A DNA stretch of 64,000 bases, taken from positions 868,001 to 932,000 of the forward strand of contig MCGE01000003.1 in assembly GCA_002105175.1 (NCBI GenBank), written 5' to 3'. The stretch comes from Absidia repens. Taxonomy: Eukaryota > Mucoromycota > Mucoromycetes > Mucorales > Cunninghamellaceae. Both the position numbers and the translations under genes were made by a program. The notes beneath the pieces are model-generated. The model was not told where the DNA came from. It made no database searches and saw only the letters and a list, made by a program, of their open reading frames with translations. Shown in pieces: positions 10,832 to 26,169 of this stretch; within the stretch, counting starts at the first letter, position 1, and each line of letters starts with the position of its first letter.

Positions 10832-11364
10832 CTATACACCTTAAACAAAGCGGCTTCATCGTCTGCTTTATAAATTGAAACATACATCGTTGTTTTTTGA
10901 ACCGGTTCAAGTGGGAAGCAGATAATAATACCAGAACAACAACAAAAAGGATGGGATGTCGAGGGGCGCCTATTTTTTAATATTCCGCGCATCCTATTTA
11001 GAGACGAAGGCTCAGGGCATTTCCACCTTGATTCAAAAAAACAAAGAGTTTGCAGGATTTAACCGTTGAAGCGGGAGGTTTCGAGATTTGATAGGATATG
11101 AATTAAATGCCCCCGCCATTTTGCGCTCTAGTGGGGTTATTCATCAGGGATTGCCCGCCATGATCTACCCTCCAAATATCAGCTTTTCTCTATGCATTGA
11201 AAAAGAACATGATAAGTTTTGGCTGTTTTGTCATGACGCACTTTGGTGCTCAGTCCCTTGATATCCAACAGACTTTTGTTTCGGTTTTTAAGATCTCTTC
11301 ACTATGCTATACGCAATGAAATAATGCAGTATTTCCTGCCTAATAGATAATATAAGCTTAATAA
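10832..11364. other. Promoter region plus degenerate family B modules
   Basis: The 5' flank of the NVJ2-type gene. Two decayed family B modules are visible: gccattttgcgctctagtgggg near 11115 and gacgcactttggtgctcag near 11234. They are far more diverged than the copies at 5, 39-41 and 59 kb, so family B has both old and young members. Confidence 0.4.
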
Positions 11365-12225
11365 GTAAGCTACGCTGGCGGCACAGTCTAGGTTGATTCA
11401 TGTAAATGGTGGACTGGGAGTAGAAGCCACAGTTTATATCGCGAGTGAGCTAGAACGTCGAAACAGCGCTGTAGCTCTGGGCGGGGGAGCAGTTTTAGTG
11501 AGTAAGCTAAGCAGGTACTTGATAAGACACTCATAAGATAGCTCAATAAAGACTTTGCTTACTATATGATGAGTCAGATGATATGTAATTAAAAGGCAGA
11601 TTTTATTTGAAGTATATTGGCAAATACTAAACTATGAGTGTGGGGTTCATTTGTAACAAGGAATGGATGAAGGTAGCAAAATTAGCAGGTGTGTCTGTAG
11701 GAGCTCTGAGGAACGGTCAACACTGATATAAAGATACGAATCTAAAAAGAGATATATTTATATTTGACAATACAAGGTATGAGAAGGACTAAATAATTAT
11801 ATTTTATTGAAATATGTCAACTGCCAATCATAACAATTGTCAACACTAATCTAATGGGATGATGGTAAACGGCATCTATTGCACTGTACAAGACATGAGT
11901 GAGACTAATGGGACGTTTTTATTAAAGGAAGTAAAATAAAACATACTTTATTCCGGTATAGACACAAGCTCTGGACAAACTAAGACTACACTAAGCTAAT
12001 GACGCCTCCTGCCATACATTGGTGGTTTCTAAATCTTGAATCCAAAATGAAAGGGTTTCCCAATACATCTTATAATCCCTGTTCAAAAAGCCCTTCTAGA
12101 CTGATCCTAACACTAAACTAAGATCGCCATAACTTCAGCGAAGCTAAATGGTGAAAAAATAAAATAAAGGAGTGAAAAATAAAAATGGACGAAAAATAAA
12201 AAAACCACGTGTGCGGGATTTGAAA
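11365..12225 (-). repeat. Family A repeat, copy A3, near full length
   Basis: Minus-oriented copy running from ctggcggcacagtctagg (11372) to cacgtgtgcgggatttgaaa (12205-12225), about 860 bp. The core at 12050-12120 reads gggtttcccaatacatcttataatccctg. Alignment by eye with A1 and A5 defines the family length of about 0.85-0.9 kb. No coding potential. Confidence 0.7.
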
Positions 12226-12522
12226 AAACTATAACGATTGTGCGATTTTTTTGTTCACTACAGACTAGTGTCCCCAACCTTGCTCACAAAAATCACAAAA
12301 TCTAAACATATTTCACTGCATCAACCTAGTCATTTTTCTCGAAGTCCCACACACAAAATGGCAAAAAACGATGTTCTATCTTTTTCAATTTGTGATGTAT
12401 TAAATGTTTTTATTGATATCGCAGCGTATACAAGTATAGAAATAAATAAATAAGTAAATAATACATAAAGATAATAGGTGAGGGTGGAAGAAGAAGAGTT
12501 ATATGGAGGGAGATATTCTAAA

Positions 12523-15896
<3,374 letters not shown>

Positions 15897-16118
15897 AATT
15901 TGACTAGTAAAAAAGAAAAGATATATGTAAAAAAAAAAAAAAGGAAAGGAGGTAAAAAAAAAAAGAAGAAAAAATAGCCAATTCAAGTTTTCAAGAATCA
16001 TGGTTCAAAAACGACATATTTTTAAAAGACCGCAAGGTAAATCCAAAAGCGGAAAGAAGTGCGATTTTTTATTTTATTTTTGTATACAAATATATCTAAA
16101 AACAAAAAAGTCTATATT

Positions 16119-17695
16119 CTAAGAGGAGGAAGAGGAGGAGGTACTACTGCTAGATGCAAATTCATCTGTGGGGTAATATTCAGGGTAATCTTTGATCAAG
16201 CGATCCAACTCTTGTTTTTGACGCTGCAATTGAGGAGTCAGTTCATCATAGACGTCAGTAAACAGGTGATCCAACGAGGGTTTCTTTTTCTTTTCTGCAT
16301 TTGCAAAGCTTTGAAGGACAGATTGCTTGATTTGTTTGCGCCACGAATCATCTTTTTCTTGATCCCACCATTGCTTTTGTTCCAAGTAACGACGAAGGCG
16401 GGTAATAGGGTTATCAAATTGAGCACGTTCTTCCACTTCCTTGCGATCACGGTACTTGGTCGAATCATCCGAGGTGCTATGATGGCCAATACGATATGTC
16501 ATGGACTCAATCAATATAGGCCGTTGTTCTTTCACCGCAATTTCTCGGGCTGCCTTGGTAGCATTGTACACCGCCCATACGTCGTTACCGTCCACACGGA
16601 TTGTATCAATACCATACCCAACTCCACGACTGGCAATTCCATCACCCTTGTATTGTTCAGACGACGGCGTTGAAATGGCAAATCCGTTATTGCGACTATT
16701 TTTGAAAAAAAAGGAGGGTAGCCTATCAGTAAAAAAAAAAAAAACCTGAATCTTTCACACTATATCTATGCTTACCAGAAGAAGATGGTAGGACTATTGA
16801 GCGTAGCTGCCATGTTCAAACCAGCATGGAAATCACCTTCAGACGCGGCACCTTCACCAAAGAAACAAATACTGCAGGCATCCTTTCCAGCTAATTTAAG
16901 GGCATAAGCAGCACCGGCAGCTTGAGGGATTTGGGTGCCAAGAGGAGACGAAATAGTTTGGAAGTTGAGTTTCTTGGTACCATAATGAATGGGCATTTGA
17001 CGGCCTTTACCATAATCCAGTTCATTCGAGAAACATTGGTTGACAAATTCGTCCATAGTAAAACCACGATACACAAGCATGAAGGCTTCACGATACTAAA
17101 CAAAAATGAAAGTGTAAGTAATATCTTTTTAAAAGATAGATTTTTAGCCTTACCTGTCCAAAAATCATATCTTCGGCATTTAAAGCAGCAGCCGTCCCTA
17201 TAGTTGCTTCTTCACCATAATGTGTCATGTAAAAGGAGATGCGACCTTGACGTTGGGCTTCATAGAGAATGCCATCCATGGTATTAAGCTGAGCCATTTT
17301 TTTGTAGAGATTGACAGCAAATTCTTCAGACACCTGAGGTTCGTGGTTTTTGTCCAATACCGTCCCTGTATGATCCATCACCCGATACGCCTGGAGAGGT
17401 TCCATGTTTTGAACAAACGTCATATCACCCGTGAACTTATATTCACTAGCCCATTTCGATCCGGCCCAATCCTTGCTTACTTCCGTTGCTGACTGTAAAT
17501 TGGCCATGGCACTATAAAATGACTATCAGAAAGAATCAATAGAACACAAGGGAGGGTTGGGGATTCAGTAACCATATAATAAAAAGAATGAGCGCAGGAT
17601 TTTTCATACTTTACCTTATGACTATTAGCAACATATTGACTCTTTTTATATTGAGCAAAACCACGTATAGGTTGTCTGAAAGATGAGCGAAGCAT
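16119..17695 (-). CDS. BCKDHA: Branched-chain 2-oxoacid dehydrogenase E1-alpha, mitochondrial
   Basis: Four exons (17695-17615, 17522-17154, 17095-16776, 16695-16119) encode 448 aa. The N-terminus [19 protein letters not shown] is basic with no acidic residue, as in a mitochondrial presequence. The thiamine diphosphate motif is [11 protein letters not shown] through CRNNG (residues 229-261). The loop [11 protein letters not shown] (326-335) is the E1-alpha phosphorylation loop controlled by BCKD kinase. With E1-beta the enzyme decarboxylates keto acids from Leu, Ile and Val in the mitochondrial matrix. Length matches the family. The C-terminus ends in a poly-serine tail ([11 protein letters not shown]), which is unusual. 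The stop lies 222 bp upstream of the ArfGAP start. An alternative acceptor 11 nt downstream at exon 2 would break the frame, so the one giving SFYSAMAN was chosen. Confidence 0.93.
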
Positions 17696-17909
17696 ATAAG
17701 ATAAGAGTGAGAGGTGATAGATAGGGAAAAGAAAGGCAAAAAAAAAAAGGGGGGCCAGAAAGATATACATTTTCGCACGCATTGTATTTCAATCACCGAC
17801 AACTTCGATTTTCTCTGCCCGTGGGAAATATTTGAATGGCTCAAATCGTCAAAAACAAAAGTAAAAAAACGTTTCCAAACCGGAACTTCTTTGACAGGAA
17901 GCAAAAGAT

Positions 17910-17991
17910 CGTCAGCTGCAGGATTTGAACCTACGCAGGCAAAGCCTATGTGATTTCGAGTCACACTCCTTAACCACTCGGACAAACTGAC
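17910..17991 (-). tRNA. tRNA-Ser (CGA)
   Basis: An 82-nt gene with acceptor stem GTCAGTT pairing with AGCTGAC, the A-box region TCCGAGTGGTTAAGG, a long variable arm typical of type II tRNA, and the T arm GGTTCAAATCC. Anticodon loop CTCGAAA gives CGA (reads UCG). No intron. A TTTT run follows the 3' end. It lies 215 bp upstream of the BCKDHA start on the same strand. Its body differs from the Ser(AGA) gene at 37582 by only about two bases, one of them anticodon position 34. Confidence 0.93.
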
Positions 17992-18000
17992 ACTTTCCAT

Positions 18001-18675
18001 CGGAATTTTAAATTAAATATATAAGGTATTTCATTAAAAAACCACGTGTGAGCTATTCTTATTAGCTTAGTTCCAATTTGAAGCTTGTCATTAGCTTCGG
18101 GAGCAATTAATCTATCATCTATATTGACAAATCTTATATCAAAGCTGTTAATCTCGCGAAATTTTAGTGTCAGTCAACGATCACCAAGCATCTTTTTTTG
18201 TGTGGACCTTTCTGACACAGTTTGATGACAATTTTGATACTTCATTTAAGATTCTTTTTTAAAAAAGATCTTGTATGAACTTGTTTGAGTTGTTGGTTCC
18301 TGAAGCTCGGATTTGGGAAGATTTGATAGTCAGGTATACCAAACTATGTTTTGAGAGAAGCCATTTTATACCATCTAAAAATACTGTACGACTCACTGTA
18401 AACTAAATTCATTCATGGAAAAATATACAGTTTTTTTATTGTAGAATAAACATAGCTTAAGAAAAAGTTGAGAGTAAGCAATTCTATGATAAGTGGTAAA
18501 CTAATTTAAAGAGCAGGTGAGGGAGCGGGCATTATGACATTTGAATCACAAGAAGGAAACCGCCATACTACCAAAACTGAATGGTAGAAGCTTCTGTTAT
18601 AAAAATAATAAAAAGCTAACCATCATCCCACCACTGTTGACTTTGTTGCTCTATCAAAATAAACCCGCAAACATA
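18001..18675. other. Intergenic, nothing recognised
   Basis: AT-rich. It is the 5' flank of tRNA-Ser(CGA). An isolated ccacgtgtgag motif near 18042 resembles the terminal block of family A, but no copy follows. No gene seen. Confidence 0.35.
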
Positions 18676-18678
18676 TTC

Positions 18679-19440
18679 AAATTCCGCACACGTGGATATT
18701 TTATTTGCTTTTTTTTTTTTCCGCTGTCTCTCTTTCGTTTTTCCTTTATTTTTTTTTTCTTCATCATCCAACTCAATTAAGATTATATTGGGCTTAGAAT
18801 AGTTCCAGGACTAGTTTAGATGGGGGTTCAGCTCAGGGATTACAAGATGCCTGGGAAAACTCTTTCATTTTGGATTCAAGATTTGGGTCCACCATTAGTT
18901 GGCTTTTTTTTTTAACTTTCATTAGCTTAGTTTAGTGTCAGCTTGTCCATAGTTTGTATCAATATCTGAATAAAATATGTCTCTTTTTTACTTGTTTTAA
19001 CAAAAAGAGGTTTTTTTGGTCCCTCGCATGTTCTGTATAATAGATCCCTTTGTATCATCGCCCTGTAGATTAGTGTTGACAGTTGCTATGCTTCAATAAA
19101 AGATATCCAATATAGTCATTCTCATGCCTTGTATTCATTGTACAATATATTAGATTTCTTTTCATAACTGTTCCTTTCAATTAGTGTTGACCATTCTTCA
19201 GATCAACCTATTAGTCTCCCAGTAGATCCCTTAGGATGTTTTTATGTATGTTACTGGCACAGGCTATGCCAAGAGGGGGGACTATTCTGCTAGGCTGTTT
19301 TATTACATTTACAGTGTCTTTCAAGCATTTAGGACTCTCTCGATGACAGTATTGGGTAAATGGGAACCTTTTGCTCAAACTGCATTGTTGATGCTGTAGA
19401 ATAATTCTATGCACATTCTAAATCCTATTGAACCCCATTT
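18679..19440 (+). repeat. Family A repeat, copy A4
   Basis: Plus-oriented copy beginning aaattccgcacacgtgg (18680) followed by a pyrimidine-rich tract. The core at 18825-18890 includes agctcagggattacaagatgc. The series ctgaataaaatatgtctc, tgcttcaataaaaga and attagtgttgac then repeats at roughly 100-130 bp intervals, giving serial AATAAA signals. The distal end is less clear. Confidence 0.7.
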
Positions 19441-19485
19441 CATTGTTTGAAAGGTCATTGAAAGGTCGAGTTTCCTTGTTCATAT

Positions 19486-19810
19486 TTAACCTGCTATCAC
19501 TCAACATACCAACAACCAACTCGTAGGACTCAAAATTTAGTGCTCTCCTGGGTTAGTTCTATATTTTTATAAAAGCTAAACGTGTTGTCTCTCAACTATA
19601 CAAAAGGGAATAAACTCAAACATGCATCCATCCTCGCGTACCTATCTCACATCCAAAAGAAATAGATGAAGCCTAGGACTGTCCCAGAAAAAAAAATCGT
19701 CATTTAAATTACGGTACTTCACAACCAACAATCAATGTCTTCCTGAAAAGTTTTGCTATTCTGGGGTTTATCATTAATGTTGATCCATGCTGTACCTTGC
19801 AGTTTTTTGG
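19486..19810 (+). repeat. Repeat R1, direct partner of R2 (23498-23810)
   Basis: Shared segments in the same order include actcaacataccaac/gctcagcataccaac, gtctctcaactata/atctctcaactata, cttcacaaccaacaatcaatgt/tttcacaactaacaatcattgt and ttgctattctggg/ttgttattccggg. The two copies flank the Rogdi gene and the unresolved unit after it. They are clearly diverged. I found no coding sequence of a retroelement between them. Confidence 0.6.
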
Positions 19811-20421
19811 GGACAGCCTATAATAGGGTGATGTCGCGGGAAGGGTGCCACCGTTCCCTTTGGGTGACGACACAGTGAGCAATGTAGGTTGCCCCCCGAT
19901 ACGTTGTCTTGGAACTTCAAAAATACTGATGCGCAGTGGATGATGGTGTATCAATATTGGTGACAAAATGTATGTCACAGGATGAAAAGCAATATAGACT
20001 CACATTAATCATATACAACATATCTTTTTGGTACTCCCCTAGTGATAATGGATTTGATTTCCTCTGGTGACATATTTTACTTTAGAATCATCTGAAGCGC
20101 CATCAAGGTAACCAAAATAGGTAGGATATAAAATATTTGTAGTAATTTATGATTAAAGTGCTTTTTTTTAAAGATATCTCAATGACAAAGACCTCTTGTT
20201 ATTTTGAACTGATAAAAAGCACTCCTATTCTCTCTATTATATGCATCATTAATTTTCATTGTTTATTTTTCATCACCTTATCAATCAAGCTCTCCCATCT
20301 TTCTTTTATATGCGAAATTTTCGACATCATATATTTATAATCTCCGCTCATCTTTTTCTTTTTTGTTTCCCCACCGTCTCTTACCCCCCCTTTTCCTATT
20401 TTACATTTGAATCGAATCAAC

Positions 20422-21835
20422 ATGCATCTCCACAACGAAACCCTTCAAGTAGCTGTAAGTAGAAGAAAATTGAAGCAATAGTAATGACTTACATAAAGAC
20501 AAAACTAATGGTAGTTAAAAATGAACATTTAGGAGCAAGAACGAAACTGGCTTTTGAATGAAATCTCACCAAATGCTCTTTGTAAACTGAAGCACCATCT
20601 TGAAGTAGGTGACATACTAATGTGAAACGAATTCTCAATATATATTAAAATGACTATCGCACTCTCTATATATTGCATAGAAATGCTACACTCTTCTTTC
20701 AGCAACTAGTAAAACGGACGCCCTGCCTTTGTCGACAACCCAGTAAGTATTCTGAAAATGTAACAGCGGCTCATAAAAGCTAAACGGACACGTACACAAA
20801 TAGGAATGAAGCTATCAAAGGATATATAAGTCTTGGTGGATGTCATATCAATAAAGCAGTAAGTTCAAGAGCATATTAGGCAAACAAATGTATCAATGGT
20901 TCTCATAATTTATTAATGCATTATTGCTTGATAGGAAATTCAAGTCAAATTACCCAATCATCACTCTGAAGCAATTAAGGCTACCATTGCATCCTCCACA
21001 CCTTACTTCTTGGAGCAGGTAAGATATCATTTATTTATTTATTTATTTGTTTAGGAGCGTAACTCAACTATGTTATTTATTTATTGTAGGCTCAACAATG
21101 CAAAAACTATTTGATTATGGCGAACAAACTGGTGCAAGATTGTTATGATTCGTTATCAAAACAAAAGGCGGTTGCAGTAAGTGAACCAATATCAATCAAA
21201 ATAAAGAGTATTGCCTGATAATAATGTTCTTTATTATTGATAGCTTTTTGATGCTGTTTCCAAATTAATTGATCGTGCTTTGCATGCTTTCGATTATCCG
21301 AATGAATCAATGCTATTCCCCGAAAAAGTGTGTCACCCAAATGTAAACAAAACGAAAACTGAATGAATCATCCTAGTGGGTTGTTATGTGTTTTGTGCTC
21401 ACCATTCCTTTTATATATTTAGTCATTCAGTCCTCCTTTGAAACAAGACTTGGTGGTGGAATTCTGTATCAATAATGTTTACATTGTTTGTAACGTTTTT
21501 GCCATTGATTCCAACAATCTATCTGCTTCGCGAACCATCAAATTGAATATTGATCGTCAACAACATCACCATGTGTAAGTCACTTTCTGTTTATGTTTAT
21601 TCAAGGGACAAAGGGAGGGGAAAGCTGTCAAGAAAGCGCTCAATGCTAAAAGCTTGTATCACTCAAATTCATTTCAACGTTGTGTAGGACTTACAAGGAC
21701 AAGCTGACGGAAATATTAGACGAAGCAAGAACACAAACCCAGTCGCCTATGCTGACTGATCTCAAAACTAACCTCACTTCAATACGCGACATCTGTCAAA
21801 CTCACAAACGCATGTTGCTACAAGTCCAGGCATGA
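20422..21835 (+). CDS. ROGDI: Rogdi/Rav2 family protein, RAVE complex
   Basis: Nine exons (20422-20454, 20533-20608, 20703-20742, 20804-20858, 20935-21018, 21090-21176, 21244-21342, 21423-21574, 21688-21835) encode 257 aa. Recognised from the order of features in Rogdi proteins: an N-terminal WLLNEISPNALCKLKHHLE helix, the block IKGYISLGGCHINKAEIQVK followed by LPNHHSEAIKATI, and LVVEFCINNVYIVCNVFAI near residue 180. Rogdi/Rav2 is a subunit of the complex that reassembles V-ATPase. Human ROGDI is about 287 aa, so the length fits. The exon 2 donor GTGACA at 20609 is needed to keep frame; the nearer GTAGGT is out of frame. Exon 7 could also end 21 nt earlier in frame. Identity rests on remembered family pattern. 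Confidence 0.75.
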
Positions 21836-22095
21836 TCTGCCCAATCTAGCTGAGATTTACACTCCCCTTTATATATTACATACACACCTACCTCTATCAT
21901 TTATTGCTTCTCCTTATTTTTTATACTTTACTCATTCCTTCTTCGCCAGACCCTCTCATTCTCCCTCTTTCTTCATTGGTTTTTGCCCTTGACAACGTCC
22001 TCCCATCCTCCATTGGCTATAAACCTCGACAACCCCGATGACCTTCTATTGTCCTATTTGAATGTTGATTACCTGGATACAACAATTCGCCACTG

Positions 22096-22695
22096 ATGTC
22101 GTTATTAGGTCACCATCCTCAGTTTCCTCTTCCAACTATGGTAATGATTTAGTTTGCCTGTCTATTCCTCTTTTCCTTTGTCACTGGCCATGAATTCTTC
22201 AGCAACCAATCTTGTGCACACTTTTGACCTGTTGACAAATGTTTCTCCTTGCCCTGTTTCGCTTGCTTGCAGCTCATCCTCTTCAAACTTGAATCATTCA
22301 GCTTCTATGGCATCTTCTCTAATCTCATGTACGGAATCATCAACATCATCGCCAGCACTATCTATATCTACATCATCTTCATCATCTTACAGAGACGAAC
22401 CTAGAAGAAAACACAAATGAAGAAACCGAAATGGATCCAAACGCCGGTGCCCTTCCACTCGTCACTCTCCAGCAACATCAAAAACAACTATGTATACCTG
22501 TGAACCTATTCTGCTTGCGAATTTTGTGACAGACAATCAACACTGTATGAGCCAGCAACGGTTATTATCATTTCAGCAACAAGAGCAAGTATCTCGTTTA
22601 CATTGTGGACCTGAAACTAGCAATGATATCTGCTTTACCTTCCCTGCCTCATCACCCTTCCTGAATTTCCGTTCAACAGTCGCCAGTGTCCTTGC

Positions 22696-22741
<46 letters not shown>

Positions 22742-23283
22742 TAGAGGGGAAAGGTAAAAGATTGATAGTCTGAGGGGCAAATTTATTTATCACGCTATCT
22801 TTTTGTTTTACCCCTTTTTTTTTCTGTAGATTCTATTTATATCAATTGCTCTATTATCCATACCATGAATACCCGTCACACACTTGTTTATCAATGAAGA
22901 CAACCAAGGCCAATTCTTAACCAGGTAAAACCATGAACAATGCAAGAGAGGGAAGAGATTGCTTAACTTTACTGACATTGTTTTTTTTTTCAAAATGCGG
23001 CAGCTCTTCGACTCAAAGTAACAACAATAACTTCATGCGCAGTATGAGTTTTACACTATTTCCAAAACACCAGTACCAACAGCTCATTTCTAGTAGTGGT
23101 ATGGATACATCGAACAAACCGCTAGCTATGGAACGTCGACATCAAATCTATTACCGCGGTTTAAATCTCTTAAAAATGGGGAAGGCAGCAGCACTGGGTC
23201 ATGGAATCTCTCAACAGTTATTTTATTGGCAAAGCGTCTCGGACAGCATGCACAATAAACCTCGGTCTACTTCATTAGATTAA
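22096..23283 (+). other. Possible transcription unit, gene model unresolved
   Basis: Several pieces look coding but I could not join them. An ATG at 22096 opens MSLLGHHPQFPLPTM before a GTAATG donor. A Ser-rich frame spans 22274-22420. A frame opening QQEQVSRLHCGPETSN lies after a CAG at about 22582 and reaches a donor at 22697, where the intron opens with about 39 A residues. The last piece, 23004-23283, follows a GCGGCAG acceptor and ends in GLNLLKMGKAAALGHGISQQ, then RPRSTSLD-like residues and a stop. No domain is recognised. It could be a fast-evolving fungal protein with non-standard splicing, a decayed gene, or noncoding DNA. Confidence 0.3.
22699..22738 (+). repeat. Poly(A) tract, about 39 bp
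   Basis: Uninterrupted A run directly after a possible GT donor. Similar tracts occur at 35774-35812 and 61890-61931, and as T at about 52830-52864. Confidence 0.9.
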
Positions 23284-23404
23284 TTGGTGTCCCTCCTCTT
23301 CTCCATTTTTGATAGATTTGTTTTGATTGTTTTATTATGTATTATTCTGTCAATTATTTTATCAATAAAAATATTTATGTAATGCTTCTTTTTAAAAAAT
23401 GCAT

Positions 23405-23480
23405 GTATATTGTGTATGTGTGTGTGTGTGTGCGTGTCTGCTTGTGTGTGTGTCTGTGTCTGTGTGTGCCTGTGCATGTC
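23405..23480 (+). repeat. GT-rich microsatellite
   Basis: Imperfect (GT)n tract with tgtctgtgtgtgcc interruptions, in the flank between the unresolved unit and repeat R2. Confidence 0.8.
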
Positions 23481-23497
23481 TGATTGTGTATAAATTA

Positions 23498-23810
23498 GCC
23501 TTCTATCGCTCAGCATACCAACCCCAGCTCTCTTAACTTAAAATAAACTGCTCACCTAGGTCTACTCTATCTTTTAATACTAAAACTCAAAATGCTATCT
23601 CTCAACTATATAAAGGGGGTCCACCCAAATTTGAATTCACCTTCACATACACCACCTCACAATCAAAATTGATGGTACCTAGGAAATATATATATATCTC
23701 GTTAATCGAATTACGATATTTCACAACTAACAATCATTGTTTTCCTATAAAGTATTGTTATTCCGGGTATTGTTAATGTGAGTCTCTACAGCATCATATA
23801 CCAGTTACCC
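23498..23810 (+). repeat. Repeat R2, direct partner of R1
   Basis: See R1 (19486-19810). R2 contains a TATATATATATCTC tract at 23684-23700 not present in R1. Confidence 0.6.
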
Positions 23811-24274
23811 TTTTCTAAAAAAAAAAAAAGGGCACTATGTATATACAAATAAAAGAAAAATACAATCTAGATATTTCATGCAGAGAAAACACCACCATTA
23901 TTCCCTTCATCATTTATACATAAAACATTGCCCCAGTCATTTCAAAAAAAAAAAAAAAAGAAAAAAGGTACAAGAGATGTGTGGAGCTTATCCTTTTTAA
24001 GAAATCCGAGCATGCCCCCATTTTCTTTAAAGACAAAAGACAATCAAATATTTTTCAATTTTTTTATTGATATTAGTATAATGATCCTATTGCTATGGTA
24101 CAGAATAAATAAAATATAAAAGGCTAAGAAAGTATAAATAATAATAATAAAAGTATGGGAGGGAAAGGGAGTATATGTAAAATATTAATAAAAAAAAATG
24201 ATAAAAAGCTTGCTAAAACAGCTATTTGATATAAAGACGAAGAATAGAAAAAAAAAAAAGGGAAGGATCTAAGT
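23811..24274. other. Intergenic, A-rich, nothing recognised
   Basis: A-rich low-complexity DNA. Its right part is downstream of the methyltransferase stop on the minus strand and is a likely 3' UTR. Confidence 0.35.
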
Positions 24275-24862
24275 CTAATCATCAAATGGTTTTTGAGCCA
24301 AGAATGCATAGAGACCCATATAAGCTTTTGATTGAATCATTCCACGTAGAGTTCGCCGTAACATTGCAATGAGCTGTTCGTCGTTTAAGTTGCTTGATCG
24401 TTTCATCCATGGTGCCAGACCTTGTACTTCAGCGCTAAAGATATTCATAAACCCATCACCAAGAGGACCACCCCACCCTAAAGGTATTTCTCGATATTCA
24501 GACTGTAAAATGTTGAGACCATGATCATTCAACATCATATCCAACTTGGCGCCTGCTGATGGATCCAGACCACGAGTATTGCATAACGCATCAACTACCA
24601 AATAATAGTAAGTCAACAAATTATCGATCAAAAACATTTTCATTTCTCCACCTACAATGTTGCAAGTAACGCTTGATATCTTGATCATCCGAAATAATTT
24701 GCATATCCAGGTCAATACATTGCAATACGCCACCATCTCGTAGGACCCGTCGAATTTCCGTCAATATATAATCCCATTCGTTCGTTTTAAAGGCAAGTGA
24801 TACAAATCGTAACTGAACAAAATCTAGAAAAGAAATAAGGATAAAGAGGATAAGAAAAGGAT

Positions 24863-24893
<31 letters not shown>

Positions 24894-25433
24894 GTCCTAC
24901 CAAAAGCCTTGTCAGGAAATGGCAACCCACGTAGTACATTGGCTTCGATGAATTCCAAGTTCGCTGGTCGAATGACTTGAGGCCAAATACTGCACATATC
25001 AATTCCAACAAATTGGCAACTAGGATAATCCAAACTGGTTTCACAAAGCCAAGTAGCAGGTCCACAGCAAACATCTAAGATTTGTAAACCGCCACCTTGA
25101 AAGTCTAATGTCTTGATTGCATCTGCCATGACATTACTATCATTTAAAAAGTGAAATATTGTTAGTGAGCGTATTCTATGTTGCTGCTGTTGTATAGTTT
25201 GTGGTTTACCATCCCAAGAGTTCTTTCGTCAAAAAGTGAGTTTCGTGTAATCTGTCGACTTCTTGATCGTCCCGTGGTAACAAGTATTGACTTCCGTCTA
25301 CTGCATGATAGATACGACCGTCTATGGTTCGTTGGGTGGGTGAGCGTGTAGGTGGATTCTCTTTTAAAGGTTTTTTGTGTTTATGGCTAGGTCGTCGTTG
25401 ACTTGCTGTGGACTTTGATGATGTGTTCCCCAT
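24275..25433 (-). CDS. Class I SAM-dependent methyltransferase
   Basis: Four exons (25433-25210, 25136-24901, 24823-24656, 24594-24275) encode 315 aa. The N-terminus MGNTSSKS starts with Met-Gly then Ser/Thr, a plausible N-myristoylation signal. It is followed by a basic Ser/Pro segment. IYHAVDGSQYLLPRDDQEVDR precedes the Rossmann domain, as in fungal class I enzymes of the LaeA/UMTA-like group. SAM motif I is LQILDVCCGPATW (about residues 90-103). VGIDMCSIWP supplies the acidic residue of strand 2, and EIRRVLRDGGVLQCIDLD is the motif of strands 4-5. Substrate is unknown. The motif has Cys-Cys in place of the usual Gly positions, but keeps the final Gly. A TA microsatellite lies in intron 2 (24864-24890). 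Confidence 0.85.
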
Positions 25434-26169
25434 CTATGATAAGTGAGTTACCAGAGAGAGACAGAGAGAAAGAGAAAGCGAGTGAAAGTGATAGAGAGAC
25501 AAGTATATGAGATAAGAAAGGAGTGCAACAATAAAACAAAATAGAAAGAAAAAAAAAAAAAGGAAAAAGAAAAAAAAGAGAAGGAAATGAAGATGATTTT
25601 TTATTTTATCTCCCAGCTTTGCCCCTTTTTAAGGTTTTTTTTTTCTAGGTGCGCGGCGTTTCAACATAATCAGTGTGACACAAGCAAAACACAGGTTCTC
25701 TCTCATTATAATGTAGCATGATCCGTTTCACCTTTTTTTTTTCACCCAAAAGAATATTCATTTTTGTCTCCCTTTCAGCACACTTTATCTCTCCTTTATT
25801 TATTTTTCTTAAAAATGAGTATATTTCCCTACTATGAGACGATCCCTGAATGTGAGTGTGTGAGTGTGTGTATGTGTAAGAGAGTGTATGAGCATAATTG
25901 TGTATTAAAAGACACTAACCAAAGTCATCCTCCTTGGCCAACCTTTTTTTTATTCTGTTTTCTAATGAAATTTTTCTCTAATTGGAAGTCCATTTTTTTC
26001 CCTCGTTTAATCCCCGAAGACGTATAAGAGCAAAATTTTTAAAATGATAGAGTGAATTGATTTTTTTTATTGTCCTGATGTAATAAAGAGTATAATAAAC
26101 TAAGCTAAACAACAATGACTAAATAATATAATGAAACAAAACAAAATCAATGGAAGATAGACCAACAGT
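25434..26169. other. Intergenic between methyltransferase and exonuclease genes
   Basis: Both flanking genes are on the minus strand, so this holds the methyltransferase promoter and the exonuclease 3' UTR. AG-rich tracts (25445-25590) and a (TG)n-like patch (25855-25880) are visible. A 87-codon plus-strand frame at 25764 has no recognised domain and is not called. Confidence 0.35.

Noticed and set aside
12238..12453. 71-codon plus-strand frame after family A copy A3
   Set aside because: No domain, and it overlaps the 3' flank of the ArfGAP gene on the opposite strand.
16059..16673. 204-codon plus-strand frame
   Set aside because: It is antisense to the last exon of BCKDHA, which has clear protein homology on the other strand.
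19486..23810. R1 and R2 as LTRs of one retrotransposon carrying the Rogdi gene
   Set aside because: The repeats are too diverged for a recent insertion, and no retroelement coding sequence lies between them. Rogdi has ordinary introns.
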